Below are positions 50,447 through 58,664 of a stretch of 64,000 nt of DNA, one piece after another. Made by a program: the position numbers and the translations under genes. Source of the DNA: Affinundibacterium baiyunense (GTDB taxonomy: Bacteria > Pseudomonadota > Gammaproteobacteria > Burkholderiales > Burkholderiaceae_D). The notes under the pieces were generated by a model. It saw nothing but the letters and a program-made list of their open reading frames with translations. It ran no database searches and was not told the origin of the DNA. The DNA lies in the NCBI RefSeq assembly GCF_018139645.1, contig NZ_JAGSPM010000001.1:248001-312000 (forward strand). The letters run 5' to 3'. Position 1 is the stretch's first letter, and each line of letters starts with the position of its first letter.

Positions 50447-50830
50447 TTAGACGGCCGGTACGCCAAGTTTACCAATACCTGCATTCATTTCCATCACATA
50501 GTCTTTAAGTGATTTAGGAACGAAGAAATTGATGTTTCGCCATGCCGAGAACCTAAAATCACCTCCACTAGCAGCACAAAATAGCTCGTCGTCGGATATT
50601 AAAATGTAAAGCTCATGCCGACTATTGGAATTAATAAACCTGCGCTCGAACTTGCGGTAAATCGACGCCCACCAAACGTTAAGGTAAGAAAGGAATAGAG
50701 AATCCGTAAGGCCGTACCCGTCAGAGCAGGTAAGGTAATCAAGAAAAACAACTTTTCCTTGCTGAACTTAAATCTGACAATTTCTAGATTTGCAGCGACC
50801 ACGCTCAATAACATTCAGACCAAGATTGCG
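50447..50830 (-). pseudogene. narK: narK remnant (nitrate/nitrite transporter), with frameshifts
   Basis: On the minus strand three segments in different frames match NarK in order: SVVAANLEIVRFKFSKEKLFF, then TLPALTGTALRILYSFLTL and FGGRRFTASSSAGLLIP, then GGDFRFSAWRNINFFVPKS and MNAGIGKLGVPAV. Typical NarK has VVAANLPxIGFKFS, TLPALSGATLRILYSF, FGGRRWTxxSTASLLIPA, GGNFASSMANISFFFPK and LNAGLGNLGVSVV. Stops and at least one frame change separate them, and the rest of the ~400-residue protein is missing. It should be non-functional. It is placed after the dnr-like gene at the end of the nar cluster. Confidence 0.8.
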
Positions 50831-51089
50831 AATTTTCTTGCGCCCATCTGGTTAAAACATGACTCACGATGTGGCTTCCGAAAATGTCACATTAAATTGA
50901 TATCTGTAATACGAGATCGCCCCCGATGAAGAACCACTTGATCCGTCGTACTACCAATCGTGCAATCAACATAGGCTATCCAAACGACGAATAGAATTTT
51001 TCTCTTTGCTTTTCGCTGAATACAAATGGGCTTAGTCCCTAGCCAAAAGAACTCGCAATGGCGGACATCCTCCCGTAGTGATTGTGATC
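50831..51089. other. Intergenic region between the narK remnant and the dnr-like gene
   Basis: About 260 bases. Short frames overlap it (for example minus 50887-51114), but no frame has a start signal or family match; it may include worn sequence of narK's 5' end or another lost gene. A minus-strand stretch GSTTDQVVLHRGRSRI weakly recalls the end of a universal stress protein. Confidence 0.3.
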
Positions 51090-51806
51090 CTACCGAATGC
51101 GCTTCTTCGGGCAAGAAACTGTTGCTGGCTCATCCACTGGATAATTTTTTAATGTTTCTAGGCAATGAATATGAATACGCGATGCCCTGACCTGTATCAG
51201 TCCAAGCCCACTCAAATGATGCAAGGTGCGGGAAAATGTTTCTGGTGTGAGATTTAACAAAGAAGCGACGACGTTTTTCTTTAACTCAAGTCGAATGTGG
51301 GTACTATTTTGCGATACGGATACTTGGACTAAATAATCAACCACACGTTGCATGGCGTTGTGTAAAGCATGTCGTTCAACATTGCGAATGAACCCCAGCA
51401 AACGATAAGACAAGCCCGTCATCATCTGTCTAGCTATGACAGGCGAATGCTCAAGCAAGGTGAGCAGCGCGTTTTTTGGAAGGCGTAATAACAACGATGG
51501 TTCCAGCGCTTCAGCGTAAAAAGGATAAGGCTCATCAAGGAACATCATTGCTTCGCCAAAGGATTGACCTGGCCGTATTAACTCAACGATCTTGTCGCTA
51601 CTAGCAGACGAGGGAATCGCCAGCTTGATGAGGCCAAAAACGAGGATATAGCAACCGTCGGCCAGATTGCCCTTCTGAAAAAGCATTAGCCCTTTTTCCA
51701 GGTCCACTTTCACCACACTCGTTTTCAAACTTTCCAACTCAAATGGCGAGATATGTTTAAACAAAGCCTGGTTAGCCAGCAAACCGTCAATATTTATCTT
51801 ACCCAT
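51090..51806 (-). CDS. Crp/Fnr-family regulator, Dnr-like
   Basis: A 238-residue Crp/Fnr-family protein: cyclic nucleotide-type sensor fold (GLMLFQKGNLADGCYILVFG, GQSFGEAMMF), dimer helix and C-terminal helix-turn-helix (NVVASLLNLTPETFSRTLHHL). The recognition helix has E-xx-S-R, as in Fnr/Dnr proteins that bind TTGAT-N4-ATCAA. The N-terminal cysteines of Fnr are absent, so it is probably Dnr-type (NO-responsive) and not an oxygen sensor. It lies between narL and the narK remnant. Confidence 0.87.
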   Translation of the reverse strand: MGKINIDGLLANQALFKHISPFELESLKTSVVKVDLEKGLMLFQKGNLADGCYILVFGLIKLAIPSSASSDKIVELIRPGQSFGEAMMFLDEPYPFYAEALEPSLLLRLPKNALLTLLEHSPVIARQMMTGLSYRLLGFIRNVERHALHNAMQRVVDYLVQVSVSQNSTHIRLELKKNVVASLLNLTPETFSRTLHHLSGLGLIQVRASRIHIHCLETLKNYPVDEPATVSCPKKRIR

Positions 51807-52099
51807 ATTACCTCCCCCACTATAGGAATGAGACCTCTGCGCAACTGAAGCGAGCGGTCGAATTTTGTGTCGAAAAGCGCACCTATACTAGAGCACAGCG
51901 ACGAGCTTGTAGCTTTGGCAGAATCAAAAATTCGGTCGCACAGTAAGTTGTGCTGATGTCTCAAAATAGTGGAAGTGTAAAAGCTAACAGCCCATGCGAC
52001 TATCCGTCAAAGGGAGTAGTCGAGCAACGCAAAAGAACCAGAGATCAAACGACTATTGATGTGGAATAAACTTCAAGCTATTGAATAGTTTAAAAAGCC

Positions 52100-52744
52100 T
52101 CATTTATCCATGCCATGTTCGACGGCATAAACGGCAATCTGAACGCGACTGCTCAAGTTCAATTTTTTCAGAATGTTTTGCACGTGAATCTTTATAGTAC
52201 TTTCCGCGACATCAAGATTTCGAGCAATTTCTTTGTTACTTTCGCCACGCGCCAAGCACACCATGGTTTCACGTTCGCGCGGTGTCAATTTTTCACGCTC
52301 AGGCGCCACCGTTACATTATTTCCAGACCGGAATTGCATCACTAACTTAGCAGTCATGGCGTCAGCGATCACAGGCACGCCTGCCGCTGCTCGCTTGATT
52401 GATTGGTTTAAATAATCCGCATCGATGTTTTTCAGCAAATAACCGCGTGCACCACTTTTTAGCGCCGCCGTTAAGTCTTCTGCTTCCTCAGAAACGGTTA
52501 ACATTAGAACAGCAGTTTCTCGCAAATCTTCCACGATAAGTTGCATCGCTTCCAAGCCTGAGAGTCCCGGCATATTCAAATCCATCAGCACCACATCGGG
52601 CTTTAATTGTTTTGCCCGCTTGACACCTTCCAATCCATCCGAAGCCTCACCAACAATCTCAAATTCGGGATTGCGTTGCAAAATCAAACGTATGCCACTA
52701 CGAAACAATGTGTGATCATCTACTAGTAAAATTTTAATTGACAT
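52100..52744 (-). CDS. narL: NarL: nitrate/nitrite response regulator
   Basis: A 214-residue NarL/FixJ response regulator. The receiver domain has the acidic pair in LLVDDHTLFRSG and the phospho-acceptor Asp in DVVLMDLNMPGLSG; the C-terminal LuxR-type helix-turn-helix is LTPRERETMVCLARGESNKEIARNLDVAESTIKIHVQNILKKL. The gene is intact. Its sensor partner NarX is only a scrap upstream, so it may be without its own kinase. Normal NarL activates narG in response to nitrate. Confidence 0.92.
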   Translation of the reverse strand: MSIKILLVDDHTLFRSGIRLILQRNPEFEIVGEASDGLEGVKRAKQLKPDVVLMDLNMPGLSGLEAMQLIVEDLRETAVLMLTVSEEAEDLTAALKSGARGYLLKNIDADYLNQSIKRAAAGVPVIADAMTAKLVMQFRSGNNVTVAPEREKLTPRERETMVCLARGESNKEIARNLDVAESTIKIHVQNILKKLNLSSRVQIAVYAVEHGMDK

Positions 52745-52941
52745 TGTTCGCTTCTTTGTTAAATTTCACCCAGCTTTATTGAGTGACTGACGGAAGAATT
52801 TAACGTAAACCATACGTTTCAATTCGTGCTGCCATAGTCATTATGGGCAACCAGCCCTTCCTCACGTTTTAATTGTAAGGAGACAGCAGTGCGCCTATTA
52901 ATTTTACTGAGAATATCAAATTTTGCCAATGAGCAGGAAAC
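52745..52941. other. Intergenic region upstream of narL
   Basis: A spacer of about 200 bases upstream of narL after the narX remnant, probably including narL's new promoter. No intact gene; the sequence following the narX stop no longer resembles NarX. Confidence 0.4.
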
Positions 52942-53058
52942 CTATTCGTACATTGTACGCAAGCCGACATGGCTATCGCCTTTTTCGTGCACCGTCATTG
53001 AAAGATCGCGATCATTATTGACTCGCACATGCACGTCACCGCTATATGAACAGTCAGG
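52942..53058 (-). pseudogene. narX: narX C-terminal remnant
   Basis: On the minus strand a short frame reads GDVHVRVNNDRDLSMTV then GDSHVGLRTMYE and a stop. This resembles the C-terminal ATPase part of NarX (VxVRVxDDGxGF...HxGLxIMRER). It lies immediately upstream of narL, the normal position of narX. About 550 residues are missing, so the sensor kinase has been deleted. Confidence 0.65.
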
Positions 53059-53120
53059 TATCGATCACCACAGCTTCCCGTGCCGTTTTCCACGGTGAAC
53101 TGTTGTGTAAAATTGAGGAC

Positions 53121-54137
53121 TTAGCCACCCGTTTGTGACATAAAGCGAATAATTTTGGTTGACTGCGTGTTAAATTCATGTCGTTCCGGCTTCAATTCTA
53201 TCGCTGTACGAATCGCTGCCTCTAACTCATTGTCACTAATACCTGCCCGTAGTAAGGGGCGAAGTTCAAACTTTTCATCTTGTCCCAAACACATATATAA
53301 AGTCCCATCCACTGCCAAACGAACCCTATTACAACTTGCACAAAAATGTTGACTCATTGGCGTAATGAAACCTAAAGTAGATGCGCCGTCACGACTCATC
53401 CAATAACGTGCAGGGCCACCACCTAGTTCGCTCGCAACGGGAACGAGATCGAATTGATCCACTAACTGCTGCCGGATAGGGCCAATATCCATGTACGCAG
53501 AATTTTGCCCCGTGTGACCAATCGGCATTGCTTCAATTAACCGCAAAATGAAACCCTGCTCAAAGCAAAATTTCGCCATACGTAATATCTCGTGATCGTT
53601 AACGCCACGCATTACCACCATATTAAGTTTAATTGGCTTAAAACCTGCTTGCTTACCCGCTTGCAGACCCGCCATGATGCTAGCGTAACTATCGCTACCC
53701 GTTATTTTTAGCATACAGGCTTTGTCTAAGCTGTCGAGACTGACGTTGATACGATTGACCCCAGCTAAATACAAATCATCGGCGTATTTAAAAAGCTGCG
53801 TTGCGTTGGTCGACAACGAGATATCAGTCACCTGCGTATGGCGAGCAATTCCCTCTACCAAACGTGGCAAATCCCGACGCAATAGAGGCTCACCACCCGT
53901 GAGGCGAATTCTGCGGGTTCCCATACGCGCAAATGCAGCCACGACTCTTTCAATTTCATCAAAGCGGAGCCAGTTCTCCGGTTCCTCGAAACCACGAAAA
54001 CCTTTCGGCATGCAATAACTACAACGCAAATCACATTTATCCGTGACCGAGACGCGTAAATAGTCGACACGACGACCAAAGCGGTCTATCAGTGGTGCAG
54101 TAACGGTGTCCTGTCTTTGAAGTGGCTGGATTTTCAT
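53121..54137 (-). CDS. moaA: MoaA: GTP 3',8-cyclase (molybdenum cofactor synthesis)
   Basis: A 338-residue radical SAM enzyme, started at ATG 54137 (MKIQPLQRQ); a TTG at 54188 would add 17 residues. It has the N-terminal cluster CDLRCSYC, RIRLTGGEPLLRRDL, and the C-terminal cluster CASCNRVRLAVDG with a final Cys in YMCLG. It makes the first intermediate of molybdopterin, needed by NarG. The usual C-terminal Gly-Gly is present (MSQTGG). It lies in the nar cluster between the membrane protein and narL. Confidence 0.93.
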   Translation of the reverse strand: MKIQPLQRQDTVTAPLIDRFGRRVDYLRVSVTDKCDLRCSYCMPKGFRGFEEPENWLRFDEIERVVAAFARMGTRRIRLTGGEPLLRRDLPRLVEGIARHTQVTDISLSTNATQLFKYADDLYLAGVNRINVSLDSLDKACMLKITGSDSYASIMAGLQAGKQAGFKPIKLNMVVMRGVNDHEILRMAKFCFEQGFILRLIEAMPIGHTGQNSAYMDIGPIRQQLVDQFDLVPVASELGGGPARYWMSRDGASTLGFITPMSQHFCASCNRVRLAVDGTLYMCLGQDEKFELRPLLRAGISDNELEAAIRTAIELKPERHEFNTQSTKIIRFMSQTGG

Positions 54138-54239
54138 ACTTGAATTGTGGGCCGCAACAGGCTGAACCGCAATTCCTCTGCAAGCCAAGACTACCTAGTT
54201 CTTTTGGGGGAAGGAAACAAAAGTGTCAGTGGCGATCTT

Positions 54240-55542
54240 TTAATTTTTTGCAAAAATCACACGCTTCAATTCGTGACGATAACGAAACAAGGCGCGCAGA
54301 ATCAGTGCGCCAATTAGCATTTGGGACGCTGCAAAAATGCATCCGGCTAGCGGAAGAATGATTGAGGGGGCCACAGGAACCATGAGTAAACCAAGGAAAG
54401 CGACGACCACTAGCCGTGCTTGTAGGAGTAAATGCTGTGGCAAAATCACTTCTTGCATCGTTGGAATACGTTGCGGCGTAGGAATCTGGCGCCGTAAATG
54501 TAAAAAAACAAGAAAGGGAATAATTTTTCCCAACATCGCATTGACCGGAAAAACCGCCCCGCCCACTAGCCCGAGTACACCTATCCACCAAGGTGAAGCA
54601 TCGATAAAGAACGCTGGCAAGTAGTCGTGAGGAACCGCTAACATCAAATACAACATGGCACTTGAAAACCAACTTAACACGCAAGCGACCCAGAGCGTCC
54701 ACGCAGGATCGAAACGCCGCTTTGCTTTCATCACATTTTTAAAGGCAAAGGCTGCTAAACACATCACAACCAAAGCGAGCAAGATTGTCCAATAAGGTAT
54801 CCCATCTTGCGAATCAAAAAGCGTCATTAACATCAACAGTAGCCACAACACGACAGGAACTGATTGATGCCATCTGGCAGATGGTTTGGGACTCTGCCAA
54901 AACATAGGAACGACGGTCGAGGCAATACCAGAAACCAACGCAGCCACCCAGCCTAGACCTGCCCATGCCACATGTCGTGTTAGTACAGCAGTCAGATTGA
55001 TTTCCCAAGCGCCAGCAAATCCACCGGCCAATGCCACACCCAATCCGAGCACCATAAGAAGAGGCAAGGCAATCCAACGCAAGGTCAACAAACTTGCATC
55101 GTGATGAGTCGGTAGAGCCATGCGCCATGCTGCTAAGGCGAGCGCGCAAACGACGGCACCGTATATGAGACTCGCCATCAACATCGCTAAGATAAACGCA
55201 ATGCGATTTTCGTACAAAAAACCAAATGAAAGCGCTACCGATACACAAAAGGAAGCAAGCGCCACAAACGGGCTGATTTTTTTTGCGCCAGGCACAGCTT
55301 GCCCAGCGACCACGGGGAATAGTTGAAACAACGCGCCGATCATGATCGGCGCCAACATCCCCCAATGCCAGCACATGGGTAACCGCTAACACCAAAGGAG
55401 CGAAGCGACTCGGCACACCTTCAGCAGGACCAAATGCAAGAAGAAGCCCCGCGACAGCTCCTATCCATGGTGCGGGAAGTAAGCAACCAAAAATAGTCGC
55501 TGGCGACGGCGCCAGCTCGTAGCTGAGAATTTTATTAGCCAC
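54240..55542 (-). pseudogene. Polytopic membrane protein of the nar cluster, with a one-base frameshift
   Basis: Two frames together make one protein of about 434 residues. The first part, from GTG 55542, reads MANKILSYELAPSPATIFG and reaches LAVTHVLALG. The second, in another frame, starts HWGMLAPIMIGALFQLFPVVAGQ and runs to 54240 with about 11 hydrophobic segments. The shift falls in a run of five G (minus strand) at 55363-55359; with four, the frame joins as HVLALGMLAPIM. This could be a sequencing error, a phase-variable tract or a real loss. The family is not known to me; it weakly recalls NnrS or heme-copper membrane proteins. A shortened protein from ATG 55376 could still be made. Confidence 0.75.
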
Positions 55543-55557
55543 AACAATACATAGAGG

Positions 55558-56049
55558 CTACGTCACTGCTTTTGCGTTTGTACTATCATCTGTTCCTGCA
55601 CATGAGCATGCACCACCGCAGCCGCCCATCCCCAACAGAGACGCTAAATTTGGAATGCTTCCACCGCACATAGGGTAGAGAATATTTTCCTCTTTCACAT
55701 TGTGCTGTTGTATCAATACATTGAGAGTATCGATTGTCGCTAAAGCCGCAGCGATCTCTTTGCTATCAATTTGCGCCATGGCCTGATCACGCAGTTGGCG
55801 TATCTCTGCGTGTTCACCGCGCATCACCATCGTCGGTCCATTTGTCATGCCTGTGGCTTTTTCAAACGCCGGAAATAGGCGCTCCTCTTCAAGATGAAAG
55901 TGATGTTCTAACTGCTCATCAAACAGCCGAAAATTCCTACCGGCAGACGCCATATCAGCTTTATGCAAGGCGGCTTCTACGCGGTTCAATTGATCGTCGC
56001 ATTCCACATGCTGCTTTACCAAATTCATCATTGCTTGAGACATCTTCAT
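55558..56049 (-). CDS. Hemerythrin HHE domain protein (nar cluster)
   Basis: A 163-residue hemerythrin-type protein, started at ATG 56049 (MKMSQAMM). The ligand motifs include HVECDDQL, EQLEHHFHLEEERLF, RGEHAEIRQL and QQHNVKEENILYPM. The C-terminus has GGCGGACSCAG, a Cys-rich tail that is unusual and might bind iron or another metal. Its role may be iron-sulfur repair or iron/NO handling as for YtfE-like proteins; this is inference. It follows the parvulin gene and precedes the membrane protein on the same strand. Confidence 0.87.
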   Translation of the reverse strand: MKMSQAMMNLVKQHVECDDQLNRVEAALHKADMASAGRNFRLFDEQLEHHFHLEEERLFPAFEKATGMTNGPTMVMRGEHAEIRQLRDQAMAQIDSKEIAAALATIDTLNVLIQQHNVKEENILYPMCGGSIPNLASLLGMGGCGGACSCAGTDDSTNAKAVT

Positions 56050-56062
56050 CACACTTTCTAAT

Positions 56063-56806
56063 TTATTGCACCAAAGGCGTTTCTGCACCTTCTAATTCAA
56101 TGCCACTGATCTTAGCTTGTCCGACCGTCAATTGAAGATACTGACGCATCGCATGATCGTGGCTAGCTCTTTGCATGGCATCGGCGATCTTGCTTTCTAC
56201 CTGTTCGAAGGGCAGTAATTTGCCCGCCAGTTTGCGGCCTAACTGCACGATATGCAGGCCAAAACGTGTTTCAACTAAGCGTGGCACGATCTTGTGTTCT
56301 TCCGCATTGAAAATCACTTTTTCAAATTCGGGAACTGTGTCGCCGCGTGTCAGTTGACCTAGATTGCCACCTACTTCACTCGATGGGCAATTTGAATTCG
56401 CTTTTGCCATCGCGGTGAAATTGGCTGGATTATCGAGCAAGTCTTGCAACACGATTTCTGCGTGTTTGCGCAGATTATCTAAATCTAAGGCTGCGGTGAC
56501 TTGAAATAAAATGTGATTTACTTCGACCAATTCACCGACCGTAAAGCGCTGTGGATGGGTCTGATAATGACGCAGACATTCTTCGGAACTCGGCTGCGGA
56601 ACGACAACTTCACGTACCAACAAGGCTTCGATTTTATCCTCATCATTGCCAGTTAAGCCTAATTCATTCGCCTTATCGAGCAAGACCCGGCGCAAGACCA
56701 AAGCGGTCATTGCGCTCTTCATCGGATCAGCAGCACCTTGATGCTCTGGCAGTTCTTTTTCCATCTCAGCATCGCTGAGTTCGTAACCATTAACTATGAC
56801 GGGCAT
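56063..56806 (-). CDS. Parvulin-type peptidyl-prolyl isomerase (NifM/PpiC family), nar-associated
   Basis: A 247-residue protein started at ATG 56806 with ribosome site AGGAGG. The N-terminal ~110 residues are helical (SurA-like/NifM-like); the C-terminal half is a parvulin domain (VNHILFQVT, CPSSEVGGNLGQLTRGDTVPEFEKVIF, ETRFGLHIVQLGRK). No signal peptide, so it is cytoplasmic and may help nitrate reductase mature, as NifM does for nitrogenase. It follows narI by 78 bases. Confidence 0.87.
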   Translation of the reverse strand: MPVIVNGYELSDAEMEKELPEHQGAADPMKSAMTALVLRRVLLDKANELGLTGNDEDKIEALLVREVVVPQPSSEECLRHYQTHPQRFTVGELVEVNHILFQVTAALDLDNLRKHAEIVLQDLLDNPANFTAMAKANSNCPSSEVGGNLGQLTRGDTVPEFEKVIFNAEEHKIVPRLVETRFGLHIVQLGRKLAGKLLPFEQVESKIADAMQRASHDHAMRQYLQLTVGQAKISGIELEGAETPLVQ

Positions 56807-56884
56807 GATTGCCTCCTGTTGAGATTCATTCGCCGCAGAGGTATAGAAATTGAGTGAATTTCTATACCTCTGCACTTCAAAGTT

Positions 56885-57568
56885 TTATCTAGGACGTACT
56901 AATTGCCATGCACGACTCAAGTAGCCGACTGATGCAAAGCCACTCCACACATGCACCAAGCGGGTGAACGGAAAGATCACGAACAAGCTCAAGCCCATAA
57001 ATAAGTGCGCCTTGAACATGAATGGTGCAGTCACGATATAACTGGCAGCATCACCTTTAAAAGTCACGATGTGCTGTGCCCAAGTCATCAACAAGACCAT
57101 CATGTGGCCATCTCTATGATGCAAGGATTCAAAAATCGTGGACAAACCTAAGCCCAAGGTAATGAAGATCCACAACAACAAGACTTTGTCGCCAGTTTTC
57201 GTCACGGCTGAGATACGTGCGTCGGTAAAACGACGGTGCATTAAAATCAACAAACCGACCATACACAGAGTACCAAAAACGCCACCCATAACGATCGCGA
57301 TCATTTGCTTAAAGCCGTGTGAAATTCCCAAGCTATCCCACACAATCACCGGCGTCAGCAAACCGACCATGTGACCGAAGAACAAACCGAGTACGCCGAT
57401 GTGGAATAAGATATTGCCGACACGCAGATTACCGGCGTGCAGCATTTGCGAGGAATCGCTCTTCCACGTGTATTGTTCGCGCTCAAAACGCGCCAAGCTA
57501 CCGAACAAGAAAATCGCCAGAGCGATGTAGGGATAGATCCCGTATAAAAATTGATGTAAGTAGTCCAT
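56885..57568 (-). CDS. narI: NarI: nitrate reductase gamma subunit (cytochrome b)
   Basis: A 227-residue membrane subunit with five helices and the heme-b histidines in LFHIGVLGLFFGHMVG and MFKAHLFMGLSLFVIFPFTRLVHVW. It takes electrons from quinol and passes them to NarH. The start ATG 57568 is preceded by AAAGGAAACATC. A palindromic repeat copy separates it from narJ. Confidence 0.94.
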   Translation of the reverse strand: MDYLHQFLYGIYPYIALAIFLFGSLARFEREQYTWKSDSSQMLHAGNLRVGNILFHIGVLGLFFGHMVGLLTPVIVWDSLGISHGFKQMIAIVMGGVFGTLCMVGLLILMHRRFTDARISAVTKTGDKVLLLWIFITLGLGLSTIFESLHHRDGHMMVLLMTWAQHIVTFKGDAASYIVTAPFMFKAHLFMGLSLFVIFPFTRLVHVWSGFASVGYLSRAWQLVRPR

Positions 57569-57632
57569 GATGTTTCCTTTAATTTACTTTGCATTCCAAA
57601 ATTCACGCGTAGATGAAATTGACTTACTGTAT

Positions 57633-57750
57633 CCCCTCCCCTTCAAGGGGAGGGTTAGGGTGGGGATGGGTTTGGGTTATTTAATTGGTGCACGATTTAA
57701 CCGACTAAAACCCATCCCCATCCCAGCCTTCCCCTTGAAGGGGAAGGAGC
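57633..57750. repeat. Palindromic G/C-tract repeat, copy 1 (between narJ and narI)
   Basis: A block beginning CCCCTCCCCTTCAAGGGGAG then GGGTTAGGGTGGGGATGGG, an AT-rich centre, and the mirror AACCCATCCCCATCCCAG with CCTTCCCCTTGAAGGGGAAG. The ends can pair over the centre, giving a long stem. The same design recurs at 58522-58650. Confidence 0.85.
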
Positions 57751-57791
57751 AACACATACAAATTAGTCAACGCCTCGTCCACCATCGACAG

Positions 57792-58478
57792 TTATCCCCG
57801 CAATTCAGAACCAGCAGCATTAGGTTGACGTGGATAAAAATTAATTGCCTGCGCACCGCCAGATGCCCCACTCGATGAGCAAGACAGGCCTGGCTTCAAC
57901 AGAGGTTCAACACCATCTGCACCCGGACCAAAGGTTTCCATCGCATCATCCATATCCCGAACTGGTGGCTCGCCTTGTTCTTGCGGTACCACATCCGTAA
58001 AAGAAGTCAGCAACAAAAACGCATTCGCATACGGACTGTCTTTGCGTTGCAAGCGAATGCCGATTGCAGCCAACACGTGAATCGCTTCACCGAGTAATTT
58101 CTCTGCGGTTTCTGCATCGACCAAGCTTAAAAATTCTAAGAATAGCGGTACATAATCCGGTAATTCGCTCGCTTCTGGCTCAAAACCATAACGGCGATAT
58201 TCCGAAATCAAATCCACCATCGCCTGACCACGATCACGGCTTTCACCATGGATGTGTTCAAACAGATGCAAGGCAACGGAAGGTGTGCGATCGAAGGTGC
58301 CCACATAATTTTCTTGCACGCTGATCAAACTGTTTTCTTGCAAATAATTGAGCAAAGGCTGAACTGCTTCCAAGGTTTCTGGATCTGCAGCTAACTCAGT
58401 ACGAATCTCTCGTAATGCCGCGATCAAATCTGCCTGCGGATAACTGAGTAGTGCGGATAAAATGCGATAAATTTGCAT
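57792..58478 (-). CDS. narJ: NarJ: nitrate reductase assembly chaperone
   Basis: A 228-residue NarJ/TorD-family chaperone, started at ATG 58478 (MQIYRILSALLSYPQ). It has the typical YVGTFDRTPSVALHLFEHIHGESRDRGQAMVDL motif. It binds the NarG N-terminus and guides cofactor insertion. The frame extension upstream belongs to the intergenic repeat area. Confidence 0.93.
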   Translation of the reverse strand: MQIYRILSALLSYPQADLIAALREIRTELAADPETLEAVQPLLNYLQENSLISVQENYVGTFDRTPSVALHLFEHIHGESRDRGQAMVDLISEYRRYGFEPEASELPDYVPLFLEFLSLVDAETAEKLLGEAIHVLAAIGIRLQRKDSPYANAFLLLTSFTDVVPQEQGEPPVRDMDDAMETFGPGADGVEPLLKPGLSCSSSGASGGAQAINFYPRQPNAAGSELRG

Positions 58479-58521
58479 ACGATTTCCTTTATTCTTTGTG
58501 GCTGTTTTTGTGATTTGAAGT

Positions 58522-58650
58522 CCCCTCCCCCCTATCAATTACATGGGGGGAGGGTTAGGGTGGGGATGGGTTTCTATCGTGCAATCAACGTTCTTTGTTA
58601 CACTATCAAAACCCATCCCCATCCCAGCCTTCCCCTTGAAGGGGAAGGAG
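58522..58650. repeat. Palindromic G/C-tract repeat, copy 2 (between narH and narJ)
   Basis: Same layout as copy 1: GGGAGGGTTAGGGTGGGGAT, an AT-rich centre, then AAACCCATCCCCATCCCAGC and CCTTCCCCTTGAAGGGG. Its outer left arm is partly replaced by other sequence, so copy 2 is slightly decayed. Confidence 0.85.
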
Positions 58651-58664
58651 CGAGCTCCCTAAAC

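Noticed and set aside
50887..51114. Minus-strand frame with GSTTDQVVLHRGRSRI as a universal stress protein remnant
   Set aside because: The similarity is short and unspecific and the frame overlaps the start of no known gene.
57567..57878. Plus-strand frame across the narI-narJ gap
   Set aside because: It is made of the palindromic repeat and intergenic DNA.
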